This document shows positions 24,595-32,825 of a DNA stretch of 64,000 nucleotides, piece after piece. The stretch comes from Methylibium petroleiphilum PM1 (GTDB taxonomy: Bacteria > Pseudomonadota > Gammaproteobacteria > Burkholderiales > Burkholderiaceae_C). The stretch is from contig NC_008825.1 in assembly GCF_000015725.1 (NCBI RefSeq), positions 3,658,001-3,722,000 on the forward strand, read 5' to 3'. The notes below the pieces were generated by a model, which was given only the letters and a program-made list of their open reading frames with translations, did not search any database and had not been told where the DNA came from. A program made the translations under genes and the position numbers. Within the stretch, counting starts at the first letter, position 1. Every line of letters begins with the position of its first letter.

Positions 24595-25465
24595 GGCCAT
24601 CGCCGTCGACCGGCGCGCGCCGCTTGCGCGTCAGCACGTCGGCCAGGCGGGCGCCGTCGCCGGTGCGTCGCACCTCGCACCAGTGCGACAGCCCGTCGGG
24701 CGACTCCTGCACGCCGCGCAGCAGCACCGTCAGCGATTCGCCGACGTTCACGTTGCCGTAGAACGCCAGTTCGCGCTCCGCCAGCCGCGGCAGCGCCGTC
24801 GAGCCGAACCACGCCCCCTCGGCGCGGTCGACGATCGCCTGGAAGCTCGCGAAGTAAAGCAGGTCGGCGCCATTGAAGTCGTTGTGCGGGCAGGGCTGGA
24901 ACCGGAACTCGCGCAACGGCGCGCCGCGCTCCGATTCCGGCCCGAAGTCCGGCTGCCATTGCCCGCTGCGCAGGGCCCGTCCCCGCTCGGCCAGTTGCAG
25001 GGCGCAGGTGGTCAGCGCGGCCCGCTCGATATCGGCCTCGGGCGCGGCGGTGGTCGCCGGCACCGCGGCGCGGACCACGCTGCGGTTGTCGCCGGCGCGC
25101 TCGCGCCGCACGAAGGTGGACAGCATCTCGACCTGCGCATGCGTGCCGTCGCGCCCCCGCAGCTCGTGCAGGCCGAAGTGCTGCGAGCGCCCCACCGGCA
25201 GGCAGCGCGAGACGACGCGCAGGCGGTCGTTCTCCGCCACCCGGTCCAGCCGTGCGTGGCGGATGCGCACGGCGGTGAACGCCGCATAGGCCTTGCGGCC
25301 CCCGGCGTCGCGGAAATCGGGCCGGGCCCGGCCCTGCCGGCGGGCCAGCGCGAGCCAGTGCTGGTGGCCGCATTCCTTCAGCAGCCAGTTCTCCGACAGG
25401 CCCGTCGGGCACAGCTGGGGCATGCCGGCGACGAAGCGCCCGGACTGCAGCGCGGCTGCCGTCAC
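24584..25465 (-). CDS. LnmK-type/Pnap_2097-family biosynthetic protein
   Basis: 293 residues from GTG at 25465, which overlaps the nitH stop (GTGA). The sequence has the double hot-dog features of LnmK-like proteins: GMPQLCPTGLSENWLLKECG at the N terminus, a middle segment VEMLSTFVRRE and a second half with FNGADLLYFASFQAIVDRAE. LnmK in leinamycin synthesis is a bifunctional acyltransferase/decarboxylase; Pnap_2097 proteins are its homologues in Nit1C-like clusters. It is the last gene of the cluster, so I infer an acyl-transfer or thioesterase step in the cluster product. Function otherwise unknown. Confidence 0.7.
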   Translation of the reverse strand: MTAAALQSGRFVAGMPQLCPTGLSENWLLKECGHQHWLALARRQGRARPDFRDAGGRKAYAAFTAVRIRHARLDRVAENDRLRVVSRCLPVGRSQHFGLHELRGRDGTHAQVEMLSTFVRRERAGDNRSVVRAAVPATTAAPEADIERAALTTCALQLAERGRALRSGQWQPDFGPESERGAPLREFRFQPCPHNDFNGADLLYFASFQAIVDRAEGAWFGSTALPRLAERELAFYGNVNVGESLTVLLRGVQESPDGLSHWCEVRRTGDGARLADVLTRKRRAPVDGDGLSA

Positions 25466-26745
25466 GACAGCCAGGGCTCGGCCAGCTCGCGCGCAGCCGG
25501 CGTTCCGGCGACCGGCGCGCGCGCCTCGATCTGCTCGGCCAAGTAGAGCGCGTCGCGCGCCACCCCCGAGAAGCGGCCCGAGCCCCAGGTGTGCAGCCAG
25601 GGCAGGCCGATGAAGTAGAGCCCCGGCAGCGCGGTCACGCCGCGCACGTGGCCGGGCTGCCCGCGGCCGTTGAACACAGGCGCGTCGAGCCAGCTGAAAT
25701 CGGGCGAGAAGCCGATGCACCAGATCACCGCGCCGATGCCGGACTCGCGCAGCGACAGCCGCGTGCGCTCGGCCGCCGGCTCCCACACCGGCCGGTAGAC
25801 CGACGGCGGCGGCACGTCGAGGCCGGCCTTCTCGATGTGCTTGTCGATCGCGGCGTTGATGCCGTTGTAGATGCGGTCGGCGTGGTCGAGGTTGGCGCGG
25901 AGGTCGGGGTTGAAGTGCAGCGTGTCGCCCTCCAGGCCATTCAGCAGCCCATAGAGCTCCATGCCCTCGTTCGCGAACTTGCGCAGGTCGATGTCGCGCC
26001 CGCCGTCGCGGCCGGTGACGTAGTGGTTGGTGTTGTCGCGCACGCCCTCGCGCAGCGGGTGCTCGTGCACCGGCATGTCGTAGTAGCCCATGTCGGCCAG
26101 CCAGTCGACCACGTCCTTGCCGCGGTAGAAGCGCGCGCAGCGCGGCGCGTCGCCGGTCGCCATCACCACCTGGCGGCCGGCCAGGTGCAGGTCCTCGGCG
26201 ATCTGCGCGCCCGACTGGCCGTTGCCCACCACCAGCACCTTGCCGGGCGGCAGCGCCTGCGCATTGCGGTACTGCTCCGAGTGGATCTGCAGCAGATCGC
26301 GCGGCAGCCGCTCGGCCAGCCGCGGGATGATGGGCTGGTGGTATCCGCCCGATGCCACCACCAGCTGGTCGGCGCTGTAGTGGCCCTGCGAGGTGGCGAT
26401 CTCGAAGCCGCCGCCGGCGCGCGGCGCGGCGCGCTGCACCGTCAGGCCGCTGCGCACCGGCGCGGCCACGTGCTTCACGAAGCCATCGAGGTACTCGATG
26501 ATCTCGTCCTTCTTCATGAAGCCGTGCGGGTCGCTGCCGGCGTACTCCCAGCCCGGCAGCTTGCACTGCCAGTTGGGCGTGACGAGGCAGAAGCTGTCCC
26601 AGCGCTGCGTGCGCCAGGCGTGCAGCGGCGAGCGCTTCTCGAGCACGATGTGGTCGATGCCGCGCTGCTGCAGGTAGTAGCTCAGCGACAGGCCGGCCTG
26701 GCCGCCGCCGACGATGGCGACGCTGTGGTGTTCTGCGTTGGGGTT
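25462..26745 (-). CDS. nitH: Nit1C flavin-dependent oxidoreductase (MSMEG_0569 family)
   Basis: 427-residue class B flavoprotein monooxygenase-like enzyme. The FAD-binding GxGxxG motif is VAIVGGGQAGLSLSYYLQQRG at the N terminus; a second Rossmann motif VLVVGNGQSGAQIAEDL (about 183-199) binds NADPH. WRTQRWDSFCLVTPNWQCKLPG and the terminal WLHTWGSGRFSGVARDALYLAEQ are typical of this family. In cyanotrophic Pseudomonas the homologue is one of the Nit1C genes associated with cyanide assimilation, where an oxygenation step has been proposed. It overlaps the downstream LnmK-like gene. Confidence 0.88.
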   Translation of the reverse strand, partial: NPNAEHHSVAIVGGGQAGLSLSYYLQQRGIDHIVLEKRSPLHAWRTQRWDSFCLVTPNWQCKLPGWEYAGSDPHGFMKKDEIIEYLDGFVKHVAAPVRSGLTVQRAAPRAGGGFEIATSQGHYSADQLVVASGGYHQPIIPRLAERLPRDLLQIHSEQYRNAQALPPGKVLVVGNGQSGAQIAEDLHLAGRQVVMATGDAPRCARFYRGKDVVDWLADMGYYDMPVHEHPLREGVRDNTNHYVTGRDGGRDIDLRKFANEGMELYGLLNGLEGDTLHFNPDLRANLDHADRIYNGINAAIDKHIEKAGLDVPPPSVYRPVWEPAAERTRLSLRESGIGAVIWCIGFSPDFSWLDAPVFNGRGQPGHVRGVTALPGLYFIGLPWLHTWGSGRFSGVARDALYLAEQIEARAPVAGTPAARELAEPWLS

Positions 26746-26771
26746 CATGGCGAGGGTCCTTCTTGCTCGGG

Positions 26772-27056
26772 TCAGGCTTCGTCGAAGCGCAGCACTTCCA
26801 CCTCGGCCTGCGCGTCGAAGCGCCCGGCGGTGGCCTCGATCTGCGCCAGCTGGTCCATCGCCATCGAGCAGGCGTAGCCGAACTTGGCACGCACGCGCTC
26901 GGAGGCGATGTGCAGCGCCTCGCGGCTGCGGTCCAGGAACTCCGGCAGCGGGTAGCTGCTGCCGGGGACGAGGTAGTCCTTGATCACCAGCGACGGCGAG
27001 TAGCAGCGCGTCTCGCTGCGATCGGGCCAGCGCAGGTGGAAATGCATCGCGGGCAT
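26772..27056 (-). CDS. nitG: Nit1C small protein (MSMEG_0570 family nitrogen starvation response)
   Basis: 94 residues (MPAMHFHLRWPDRSETRCYS...). Characteristic segments are the early HLRWPDRSE, SLVIKDYLVPGSSYPLPEFL and the helical part ALHIASERVRAKFGYACSMA. No catalytic motif is evident; homologues occur only with other Nit1C genes, so a carrier or structural role is likely. ATG 27056 is preferred; a second in-frame ATG follows three codons later. It lies between the glycosyltransferase and nitH. Confidence 0.82.
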   Translation of the reverse strand: MPAMHFHLRWPDRSETRCYSPSLVIKDYLVPGSSYPLPEFLDRSREALHIASERVRAKFGYACSMAMDQLAQIEATAGRFDAQAEVEVLRFDEA

Positions 27057-27082
27057 GGGGCGAATCTCCAGGCAACGTGAGG

Positions 27083-28351
27083 TCAGGAAACGACAGGGGC
27101 GGCGTCCATCGCGGCCGGTTCGGTGGGCACCGCCGCGGCGAGCGGCACGCCATGACCGACCAGCGCCCGCATCGCGCGGTACAGCGCGACGTGGCGCGCG
27201 GCGCTGGCCGTCCAGCTGTAGCGCCGGCAGACCTCGGGCACGGCCCGGGCCAGCGCCTGCGCGCGCTCCGGTTCGCAGGCCCGCGCCATCGCGTCGGCGA
27301 TCGACAGCGGGTTCAGCGGGTCGGCCCAGCAGGCCTCGCCGTGCCGTTCGTCGGCCGGCAGGTACTCGGTGAACGGCGCCTGGCGCGACACCACGACCGG
27401 CGTGCCGCAGGCCAGTGCCTCCAGCACCACCAGGCCGAAGCCCTCGCGCAGCGAGGCCATCACCAGCACGTCGGCGGCACGGAACAGCGCCGGCATCTCG
27501 TCGTCGGCGACGGTGCCGGTGATCACCACGTCGGCCCCCGGCCCGACGCGCAGGCCGCTGGCGGCCAGCGCCTCGGTGAACTCGCGCGCATAGCGGTCGT
27601 GGTCGAGCAGGCTGGCACCGCCGGCGATCACCAGCTGCGCCTGCGGCTGCCGCGCCCGCAGGGCCGCAAAGGCCTGCAGCACACGCACCGTGTTCTTGCG
27701 CTCCTCGATGCCCCCCACCGCCAGGTAGACCGGCGCGTCGTGGGCCGCGCCGACGCGCAGGCCGAAGCGGCGCCGCACGCGCGCATCGGCCGCGCCGGCT
27801 TGGCGGCCGTAGCGCTGCAGGTCGACGCCGTTGTGAACCAGCGCCGCGGCCACGCCGTGCTCGCGCCGCAGCGTGTCGCACCAGGTCTGGCTGACGCACA
27901 GCACCTGGCGCGCGCGCAGGAAGGCGCGTTCCTGCCAGGCCATCACGCGCGCGTCGTCGAAGCGGTCGAGGTGGTGCACGGTGCGCACGAAGCCGTCGAT
28001 CAGGCCGCGCTCCTGCAGCGTCGCAAGCGCGTTGCCGCCGATGCCATCCTGGGCGTGCAGCACGTCCCAGCCAACCCCGCGCTCCAGCCGCGGCGCGAGA
28101 TGGTCGATGCAGGCGTCGCGGCGCGACGCGACCATGCTCGCCAGATCGGCGGGCGCCGGCGCCACCGGCACCAGCTCGACCGCGCAACGCGGCGTGCGGA
28201 ACAGCGCCTGCCCGGGCAGCGCCGGCGCCATCACCGTCACCTCGTGGCCGGCCTCGTGCAATGCATCGGCCAGTTCCAGCGTGTGGATGACGCCACCGCG
28301 CGGATGGACCGAATGGGTCAGCAGGCCGATGCGCAGGCGACGGCTAGACAT
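27083..28351 (-). CDS. family-4-like glycosyltransferase (MSMEG_0565 family)
   Basis: 422 residues, GT-B fold. The N-terminal half has IGLLTHSVHPRGGVIHTLEL, and the C-terminal nucleotide-sugar domain has YLAVGGIEERKNTVRVLQAF, VITGTVADDEMPALFRAADV and the E-x7-E motif in REGFGLVVLEALACGTPVV. In the canonical nitBCDEFGH order this gene is an insertion between nitF and nitG; the same family accompanies the mycobacterial cluster. Its start overlaps the nitF stop by 8 bp, so it belongs to the operon. It implies that the cluster makes or modifies a glycosylated product. Confidence 0.85.
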   Translation of the reverse strand: MSSRRLRIGLLTHSVHPRGGVIHTLELADALHEAGHEVTVMAPALPGQALFRTPRCAVELVPVAPAPADLASMVASRRDACIDHLAPRLERGVGWDVLHAQDGIGGNALATLQERGLIDGFVRTVHHLDRFDDARVMAWQERAFLRARQVLCVSQTWCDTLRREHGVAAALVHNGVDLQRYGRQAGAADARVRRRFGLRVGAAHDAPVYLAVGGIEERKNTVRVLQAFAALRARQPQAQLVIAGGASLLDHDRYAREFTEALAASGLRVGPGADVVITGTVADDEMPALFRAADVLVMASLREGFGLVVLEALACGTPVVVSRQAPFTEYLPADERHGEACWADPLNPLSIADAMARACEPERAQALARAVPEVCRRYSWTASAARHVALYRAMRALVGHGVPLAAAVPTEPAAMDAAPVVS

Positions 28352-29372
28352 GGGCCGGCTCCCGCGGCACGACGGCTCGCGCGCCGATGAAGGGTTGCGC
28401 CACCAGGTCCCACAGCAGCGCGCTCGTCTCGCCGTCGCGCAGATGCAGCTGCGGGGTCGCCGTGACCTCGCCGACCGCGGCACAGGCGATGCCCTGCGAC
28501 TCGAAATGCCGCGCCACCGCGGCTGCCTGCGCCGGCCGCACGCTGAACACGTAGCCGTAGCTCGGAAAGGACTGCAGCCAGCGCAGCAGCGGCACGCCGG
28601 GCGGGCGCGGGATCGCCTGCACGTCGATCACGCCGCCGACCTGCGAGCACTCCAGCAGCATCAGCGCCGTGCCCACGGCGCCGGCCATGCTGATGTCCTT
28701 GGCCGCATCGCACAGGCCGCTCTCGGCCAGCGCCGGCAGCAGCTCGAGGTCGGCGCGCAGGCGCTCGGCCGGCGCGCGGGTCGACGCGTCCCAGTAGGGG
28801 TTGGGCTCCTGGTAGGCGCCGCGCAGGTCGATCGCCATCACCAGCGTGTCGCCGGGGCGGGCGTTGAAGCTCGTCAGCAGCGTCTTCGCTCGGCCGAGGA
28901 TCGCCACCGCGAGCTGGCCGCCGACCGCCTGGTTGTTGCTGTGGCCGCCGACGATCGGCACGCCGTAGCGCTGCGAGGCGGCCGCCAGGCCCTCGAGCAC
29001 CTGCTGGCCCGGCGCCATGCCGCGGCTCCACAGCGCGTCGACCACGGCGATCGGCCGCCCGCCCATCGCGCAGATGTCGCTCACGTTGACCATCACGCCG
29101 CAATAGCCGGCGAACCAGGGCATGCGCTGCACGAAGTCGTCGACGAAACCCTCGATCGCGAACAGCAGGTAGCCGCCGTCGCCGTCGGGGATCGCCGCAC
29201 AGTCGTCGCCGACGCCCACCGCCTGGCCCAGCGCGGCGGTGCCGCCCGGCAGCGCGGCCGACAGCGCCGACACCACGTCGCTGATGTCGCGCTTGTGTGC
29301 GAAGCCGCGCCCGCGCAGCAACGCCGAGGCGAGCCCGTCGAGCCCCCCCTGTCCCAGCATTGCATCCTCCAT
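28344..29372 (-). CDS. nitF: Nit1C AIR-synthase-like ATP-binding protein (sll0787 family)
   Basis: 342 residues related to PurM/SelD/ThiL. The glycine-rich N-terminal segment AVGVGDDCAAIPDGDGGYLLFAIEG, the VNVSDICAMGGRPIAVVDAL motif and AKDISMAGAVGTALMLLE match the two halves of the AIR synthase fold that bind ATP and metal. The family probably phosphorylates a carbonyl or carboxyl oxygen of an unknown substrate. It lies 10 bp after nitE; in mycobacteria the two are fused, which supports a joint role. Confidence 0.85.
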   Translation of the reverse strand: MEDAMLGQGGLDGLASALLRGRGFAHKRDISDVVSALSAALPGGTAALGQAVGVGDDCAAIPDGDGGYLLFAIEGFVDDFVQRMPWFAGYCGVMVNVSDICAMGGRPIAVVDALWSRGMAPGQQVLEGLAAASQRYGVPIVGGHSNNQAVGGQLAVAILGRAKTLLTSFNARPGDTLVMAIDLRGAYQEPNPYWDASTRAPAERLRADLELLPALAESGLCDAAKDISMAGAVGTALMLLECSQVGGVIDVQAIPRPPGVPLLRWLQSFPSYGYVFSVRPAQAAAVARHFESQGIACAAVGEVTATPQLHLRDGETSALLWDLVAQPFIGARAVVPREPAHV

Positions 29373-29382
29373 GCGGCCCCCG

Positions 29383-29970
29383 TCAGGCGCGGGCCCGGCT
29401 CTGCGCCACGTAGCCGGTCAGCGGATCGTGGCAGGGCGGGTAGTGCGCCAGATCGGCCTGCATCAGGCCGTGCGGTCGGCCGTGCAGCGTCTCGTCCTTC
29501 AGCCACTGCCAGTGCAGCCGCTCGAACAGCGGGCGGTTCTGTGCCTGCACGTGCGCCAGGAAGAGGCGCGCGCCGCGCGCGCGTGCGCTGCTCACCGCCA
29601 GCCGGATCAGCGTCGCACCGAGCCGGCCGTGGCTGCGGAAGGCCGGGTGCACCGCGAGGCGCGAGCCCCACCACACGCCCTCGTCGCCCTCGTTCTGGCC
29701 AGGATGGATGCGCACCGTGCCGACCACCTGGTCGCTCATGCCGCCCACGCAGGACAGCGCCACCAGCGGCTGCGCATGTGCATCGATCGCGTCGATGTCG
29801 TCGCCGCCGCCGAACAGGCCCTGCTCGATGCAGAACACCAGGCGGCGCAGGCGCCGCGCCTCGTTGATCTCCCAGGCACCATCGGCCCACTTGACGCGGA
29901 ACTCGCAGGGGGTGAAGGCGGTGGGCAGGTCGCACATCGGCTCGGGGGCCGTGGGAGCGGTGCGCATCAT
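29383..29970 (-). CDS. nitE: Nit1C GNAT N-acetyltransferase (MSMEG_0567/Sll0786 family)
   Basis: 195 residues. The acetyl-CoA-binding region of the GNAT fold is visible as WWGSRLAVHPAFRSHGRLGATLIRLAVSSARARG (the R/Q-x-x-G-x-G/A motif is RSHGRLGA). The N terminus contains FRVKWADGAWEINEARRLRRLVFCIEQGLF, typical for this family. ATG at 29970 overlaps the nitD stop (ATGA); a second in-frame ATG is the next codon. Substrate unknown. Confidence 0.85.
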   Translation of the reverse strand: MMRTAPTAPEPMCDLPTAFTPCEFRVKWADGAWEINEARRLRRLVFCIEQGLFGGGDDIDAIDAHAQPLVALSCVGGMSDQVVGTVRIHPGQNEGDEGVWWGSRLAVHPAFRSHGRLGATLIRLAVSSARARGARLFLAHVQAQNRPLFERLHWQWLKDETLHGRPHGLMQADLAHYPPCHDPLTGYVAQSRARA

Positions 29971-31103
29971 GATTCGTAGACCGACAACGAGGAGCACGCC
30001 CCGCACTTGCCGCAACCCGCCTTGATGTCGGCCGAGCGCAGCCCGCCGGCGCTCACCATCGCACCCAGCGGCTCCAGCACAGCCTTCATGAACTCGGGGC
30101 TCGGCGACGGATGGTCCTCGAGCGGCGTGCCGCTGATCGGCACGAAGGGCACGACGAAGGGGTAGACACCCAGCGCCACCAGCTTCTCGGCGATCGAGAG
30201 GATGGCCTCGCGCGTGTCGCCCAGGCCGGCGAGGATGTAGGTCGACACCTGACCGCGGCCGAACACGCCGACCGCCGCCTCGAAGCTCTCCAGGTAGCGC
30301 TCGACCGGCACGGTGGCCTTGCCCGGCATGACGCGTTCGCGCAGTTCGGGCGTCACCACCTCGAGGTGCATGCCCAGTGTGTCGATGCCGGCGGCCTTCA
30401 TGCGCACGAACCACTGGTCGGTATCCGGCGGTTCGCACTGCGCCTGGATCGGGAGGTCGACCGCCGCACGGATGGCGAATGCGCTGTCGCACAGCACCTG
30501 CGCGCCGCGGTCGGGCGTGGGCGGCGTGCCGGTGGTCATGACCATGTGCTTCACGCCGTCGAGCAGCACCGCGGCGCGCGCCACCTCGGCGAGCTGCTCC
30601 GGCGTCTTGTGCGCCACCGTGCGGCCGGCCGCGAGGCTCTGGCCGATCGCGCAGAACTTGCAGGTCTTGCGGCGGCTCTCGTAGCGGATGCAGGTCTGCA
30701 GCACCGTGGTCGCCAGCACGTCCGAGCCGTGCAGCGTGGCGATGTGCGAGTACGGCACGCCGTCGAAGGTCTGCAGCGCATAGAAGCGCGGCGCCTTCGG
30801 GAAGGCGACGCGCGCGATCGGGATGCTGCCGCGCGTCAGACGGCTCGTGCCGTCGGCGTCGGGCGCCTCGGCGACGAAGGGCGAGGCCCAGGCGCCGTGG
30901 GTGTGCACCGGCACCATGATCGTGTGGCCGTCGACCGTCACCGCCTTGTGGTCCGACGGCCCCGCGCCGCCGCGCCGGCTGGCGACGCCGGCGTTCGGCG
31001 AACCCGGGTCAGCCAGCCGCAACCCGAAGGACTGCAGCTCGGTCATCAGCCGGCGGCTCTCCGGCGACAGGGGCGTGGCGGGGCTGAGGGGCGGCGTGCT
31101 CAT
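29967..31103 (-). CDS. nitD: Nit1C radical SAM protein (MSMEG_0568 family)
   Basis: 378 residues from ATG at 31103 (GGAG nine bases upstream). The cluster motif is unusual: [14 protein letters not shown] gives Cys-x9-Cys-x2-Cys instead of the usual CxxxCxx[14 protein letters not shown] and [19 protein letters not shown] match the radical SAM barrel of the biotin-synthase-like type. A C-terminal Cys group ([10 protein letters not shown]) could bind a second metal cluster. It begins 95 bp inside the nitC frame. Confidence 0.88.
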   Translation of the reverse strand: MSTPPLSPATPLSPESRRLMTELQSFGLRLADPGSPNAGVASRRGGAGPSDHKAVTVDGHTIMVPVHTHGAWASPFVAEAPDADGTSRLTRGSIPIARVAFPKAPRFYALQTFDGVPYSHIATLHGSDVLATTVLQTCIRYESRRKTCKFCAIGQSLAAGRTVAHKTPEQLAEVARAAVLLDGVKHMVMTTGTPPTPDRGAQVLCDSAFAIRAAVDLPIQAQCEPPDTDQWFVRMKAAGIDTLGMHLEVVTPELRERVMPGKATVPVERYLESFEAAVGVFGRGQVSTYILAGLGDTREAILSIAEKLVALGVYPFVVPFVPISGTPLEDHPSPSPEFMKAVLEPLGAMVSAGGLRSADIKAGCGKCGACSSLSVYES

Positions 31104-32085
31104 GGGAGGAACTCCGGAAGGTCGCGGGAACGGCAGGGGCAAGGGCGGCCGCGGTCATCGACGTCGAGGTCGTGGCCGGGCGGTCGTCGATCAGGAGGCT
31201 CAGCAGCTCGGGGCGCGCGTAGTGGCCCACCGAGTCCATCATGCGTTTGCGCTTGGCGATCAGCGCCATGTCGAGGTCGGCATAGACGATGCCCTCGCCC
31301 TCGGTCAGCGGCGTGCACAGGTCCTTGCCCTCGGGCGAGACGATGGCGGTGTGGCAGCCGCCGCGCAGCGCCTTCTGCAGGCCGGCGTCGGGCGTGATCG
31401 CGGCGATCTGCGCGTCGGTCAGCCAGCCGGTGGCGTTGACGACGAAGCAGCCCGACTCCAGCGCGTGGTGGCGAATCGTCACCGCCATCTGGTCGGCGAA
31501 GATCTGCCCGACCATCGAGCCGGGAAACTGCGCGCAGTGGATCTCCTCGTGCTGCGTCATCAGCGCGTAGCGCGCCAGCGGGTTGTAGTGCTCCCAGCAG
31601 GCCAGCGCGCCGACGCGGCCGACCGCGCTGTCCACCACCTTCAGCCCGGCGCCGTCGCCCTGGCCCCAGACCATGCGCTCGTGATAGGTCGGGGTGATCT
31701 TGCGGCGCTTCAGGATCAGCGCACCGTCGGCGTCGAACACCAGCTGGGTGTTGTAGAGGCTGCCGTGGTCTCGCTCGTTGACGCCGAGCACGACGACGAT
31801 GCCGCGCGCGCGGGCCCGCTCGCCGACCGCCTGCGTGACCGGCCCGGGCACCACCACCGCGTGCTCCATCAGCCGCAGGTGCGGCGCGCCCTGCAGCACC
31901 GGCGGCAGCACGAACGAGAAGTAGGGGTAGTAGGGCACGAAGGTTTCGGGGAACACCACGATCCCCGCGCCGCGCCCGGCCGCCTCGTCGATCGCCGCGA
32001 GCACGCGCTCGAGCGTGCCCTCGGGCCGCTCGAGATCGGGCGCGATCTGGACCGCGGCAGCGCGGACGGTGCGAGGGGGACTCAT
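31009..32085 (-). CDS. nitC: Nit1C nitrilase (Nit6803/sll0784 family)
   Basis: 358 residues. Hydrolyses a nitrile to carboxylate and ammonia. The triad is complete: Glu47 in [14 protein letters not shown], Lys129 in [19 protein letters not shown] and Cys163 in [17 protein letters not shown]. Synechocystis homologues are broad-range nitrilases, so the natural substrate is open. The ATG at 32085 has GGAGA seven bases upstream. The last 50 residues are low-complexity (Thr/Ala/Pro/His-rich) and part of them overlap the nitD start, so the true stop of the ancestral gene may have been earlier. Confidence 0.92.
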   Translation of the reverse strand: MSPPRTVRAAAVQIAPDLERPEGTLERVLAAIDEAAGRGAGIVVFPETFVPYYPYFSFVLPPVLQGAPHLRLMEHAVVVPGPVTQAVGERARARGIVVVLGVNERDHGSLYNTQLVFDADGALILKRRKITPTYHERMVWGQGDGAGLKVVDSAVGRVGALACWEHYNPLARYALMTQHEEIHCAQFPGSMVGQIFADQMAVTIRHHALESGCFVVNATGWLTDAQIAAITPDAGLQKALRGGCHTAIVSPEGKDLCTPLTEGEGIVYADLDMALIAKRKRMMDSVGHYARPELLSLLIDDRPATTSTSMTAAALAPAVPATFRSSSHEHAAPQPRHAPVAGEPPADDRAAVLRVAAG

Positions 32086-32156
32086 CTCAGGATCTCCATG
32101 ACGGTTCGACGAGAAGCCGGGCGCAGGCCGAGGCACGGCCCACCGAGTGGACGCCG

Positions 32157-32216
32157 CGGGTCCGGCTCCGCCGGCCCGCCAGCGTCGCCCCCTTCGAGGG
32201 GGAGCGGCGCAGCCGC
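32157..32216. repeat. triple-hairpin element between nitB and nitC
   Basis: Three adjacent inverted repeats: CCGGC/GCCGG (inside 32157-32178), CCCCC-ttcga-GGGGG (32188-32202) and GCGGC-gca-GCCGC (32204-32216). They lie inside the operon, 10 bp after the nitB stop (reading on the minus strand), and may protect the 3' end of the nitB message or partly end transcription so that nitB is made in excess. A similar element is at 51682-51737, which suggests a repeat family. Confidence 0.5.
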
Positions 32217-32226
32217 AACGGGGTGT

Positions 32227-32709
32227 TCAAAGTGTCCAGGTGTCGAGGATGAAGGCGTCGGCCTTGCGGTGCAGCAGGATGATGTCCAGCACGTCCAGCG
32301 GACTGATCGGGCGGATGCCCTCGATCAGCGCGCCCTCGCCGTGGCCGTAGAGCGCCTGCAGCGCGAAGCGGCAGGCGTAGACCTTCCCGCCCTCGGCGAT
32401 GAACTTGGCGATCTGGTTGTTGAAGTTCTGGTGACCGGGGAAGGCCTCGTCGCCGAGCGTCGGGAAGCCGCGCTTGACACCCAGCGTCACGCCGGGGCCG
32501 TAGAGCAGCACCGAGGTCTCGAAGCCCTTGCGCTGCAGCCGCGTGGCCTGCAGCAGGTTGACGAAGCCGATCGAGCCTTCGAAGGCGACGGTGTGGAAGG
32601 TGACCAGGGCCTTCTCGCCCGGGGCGGCCTTCACGTCCTCGAAGACCTTCTCTTCGTAGTCGACGAGGAACTCGCCTTTCTCGTTGGCGGGGCGGGTGAC
32701 TTTGGGCAT
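32227..32709 (-). CDS. nitB: Nit1C nitrogen starvation response protein (MSMEG_0572/Sll0783 family)
   Basis: 160 residues, DsrE/DsrF-like small protein. Characteristic are [47 protein letters not shown] and [20 protein letters not shown]. The family is induced on nitrogen starvation in cyanobacteria and is the first Nit1C gene. Its Cys (KVYACRF) is in the position used by DsrE-type sulfur or ligand carriers, but no reaction is known. GGAG precedes the ATG, and a sigma54-type promoter lies 75 bp upstream. Confidence 0.88.
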   Translation of the reverse strand: MPKVTRPANEKGEFLVDYEEKVFEDVKAAPGEKALVTFHTVAFEGSIGFVNLLQATRLQRKGFETSVLLYGPGVTLGVKRGFPTLGDEAFPGHQNFNNQIAKFIAEGGKVYACRFALQALYGHGEGALIEGIRPISPLDVLDIILLHRKADAFILDTWTL

Positions 32710-32784
32710 GGCGGACTCCGTTGGCGGTTGGCGGTTGACAGGGGTCGAAGGAGGAAAGAAAGGCGCTGAGCGCAGCCGGCTCTT

Positions 32785-32800
32785 TGCACGCGGTGTGCCA
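32785..32800 (-). promoter_or_regulatory. sigma54 (-24/-12) promoter of the Nit1C operon
   Basis: The minus strand reads TGGCACACCGCGTGCA. Against the consensus TGGCACrNNNNTTGCW it has all six of TGGCAC, the purine and four of the five in TTGCW, with GG and GC at the correct spacing. The start would be near 32774, leaving a 65-base leader before nitB. An 8-bp inverted repeat CACGGCGG/CCGCCGTG sits directly upstream. Confidence 0.72.
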
Positions 32801-32825
32801 CGGCGGCCCCGCCGTGCAGCCCGGC

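Noticed and set aside
23391-24761. Alternative plus-strand frame of 548 codons through mltA
   Set aside because: It is out of frame with the clear MltA motifs and gives an Arg/Ala/Gly-rich shadow.
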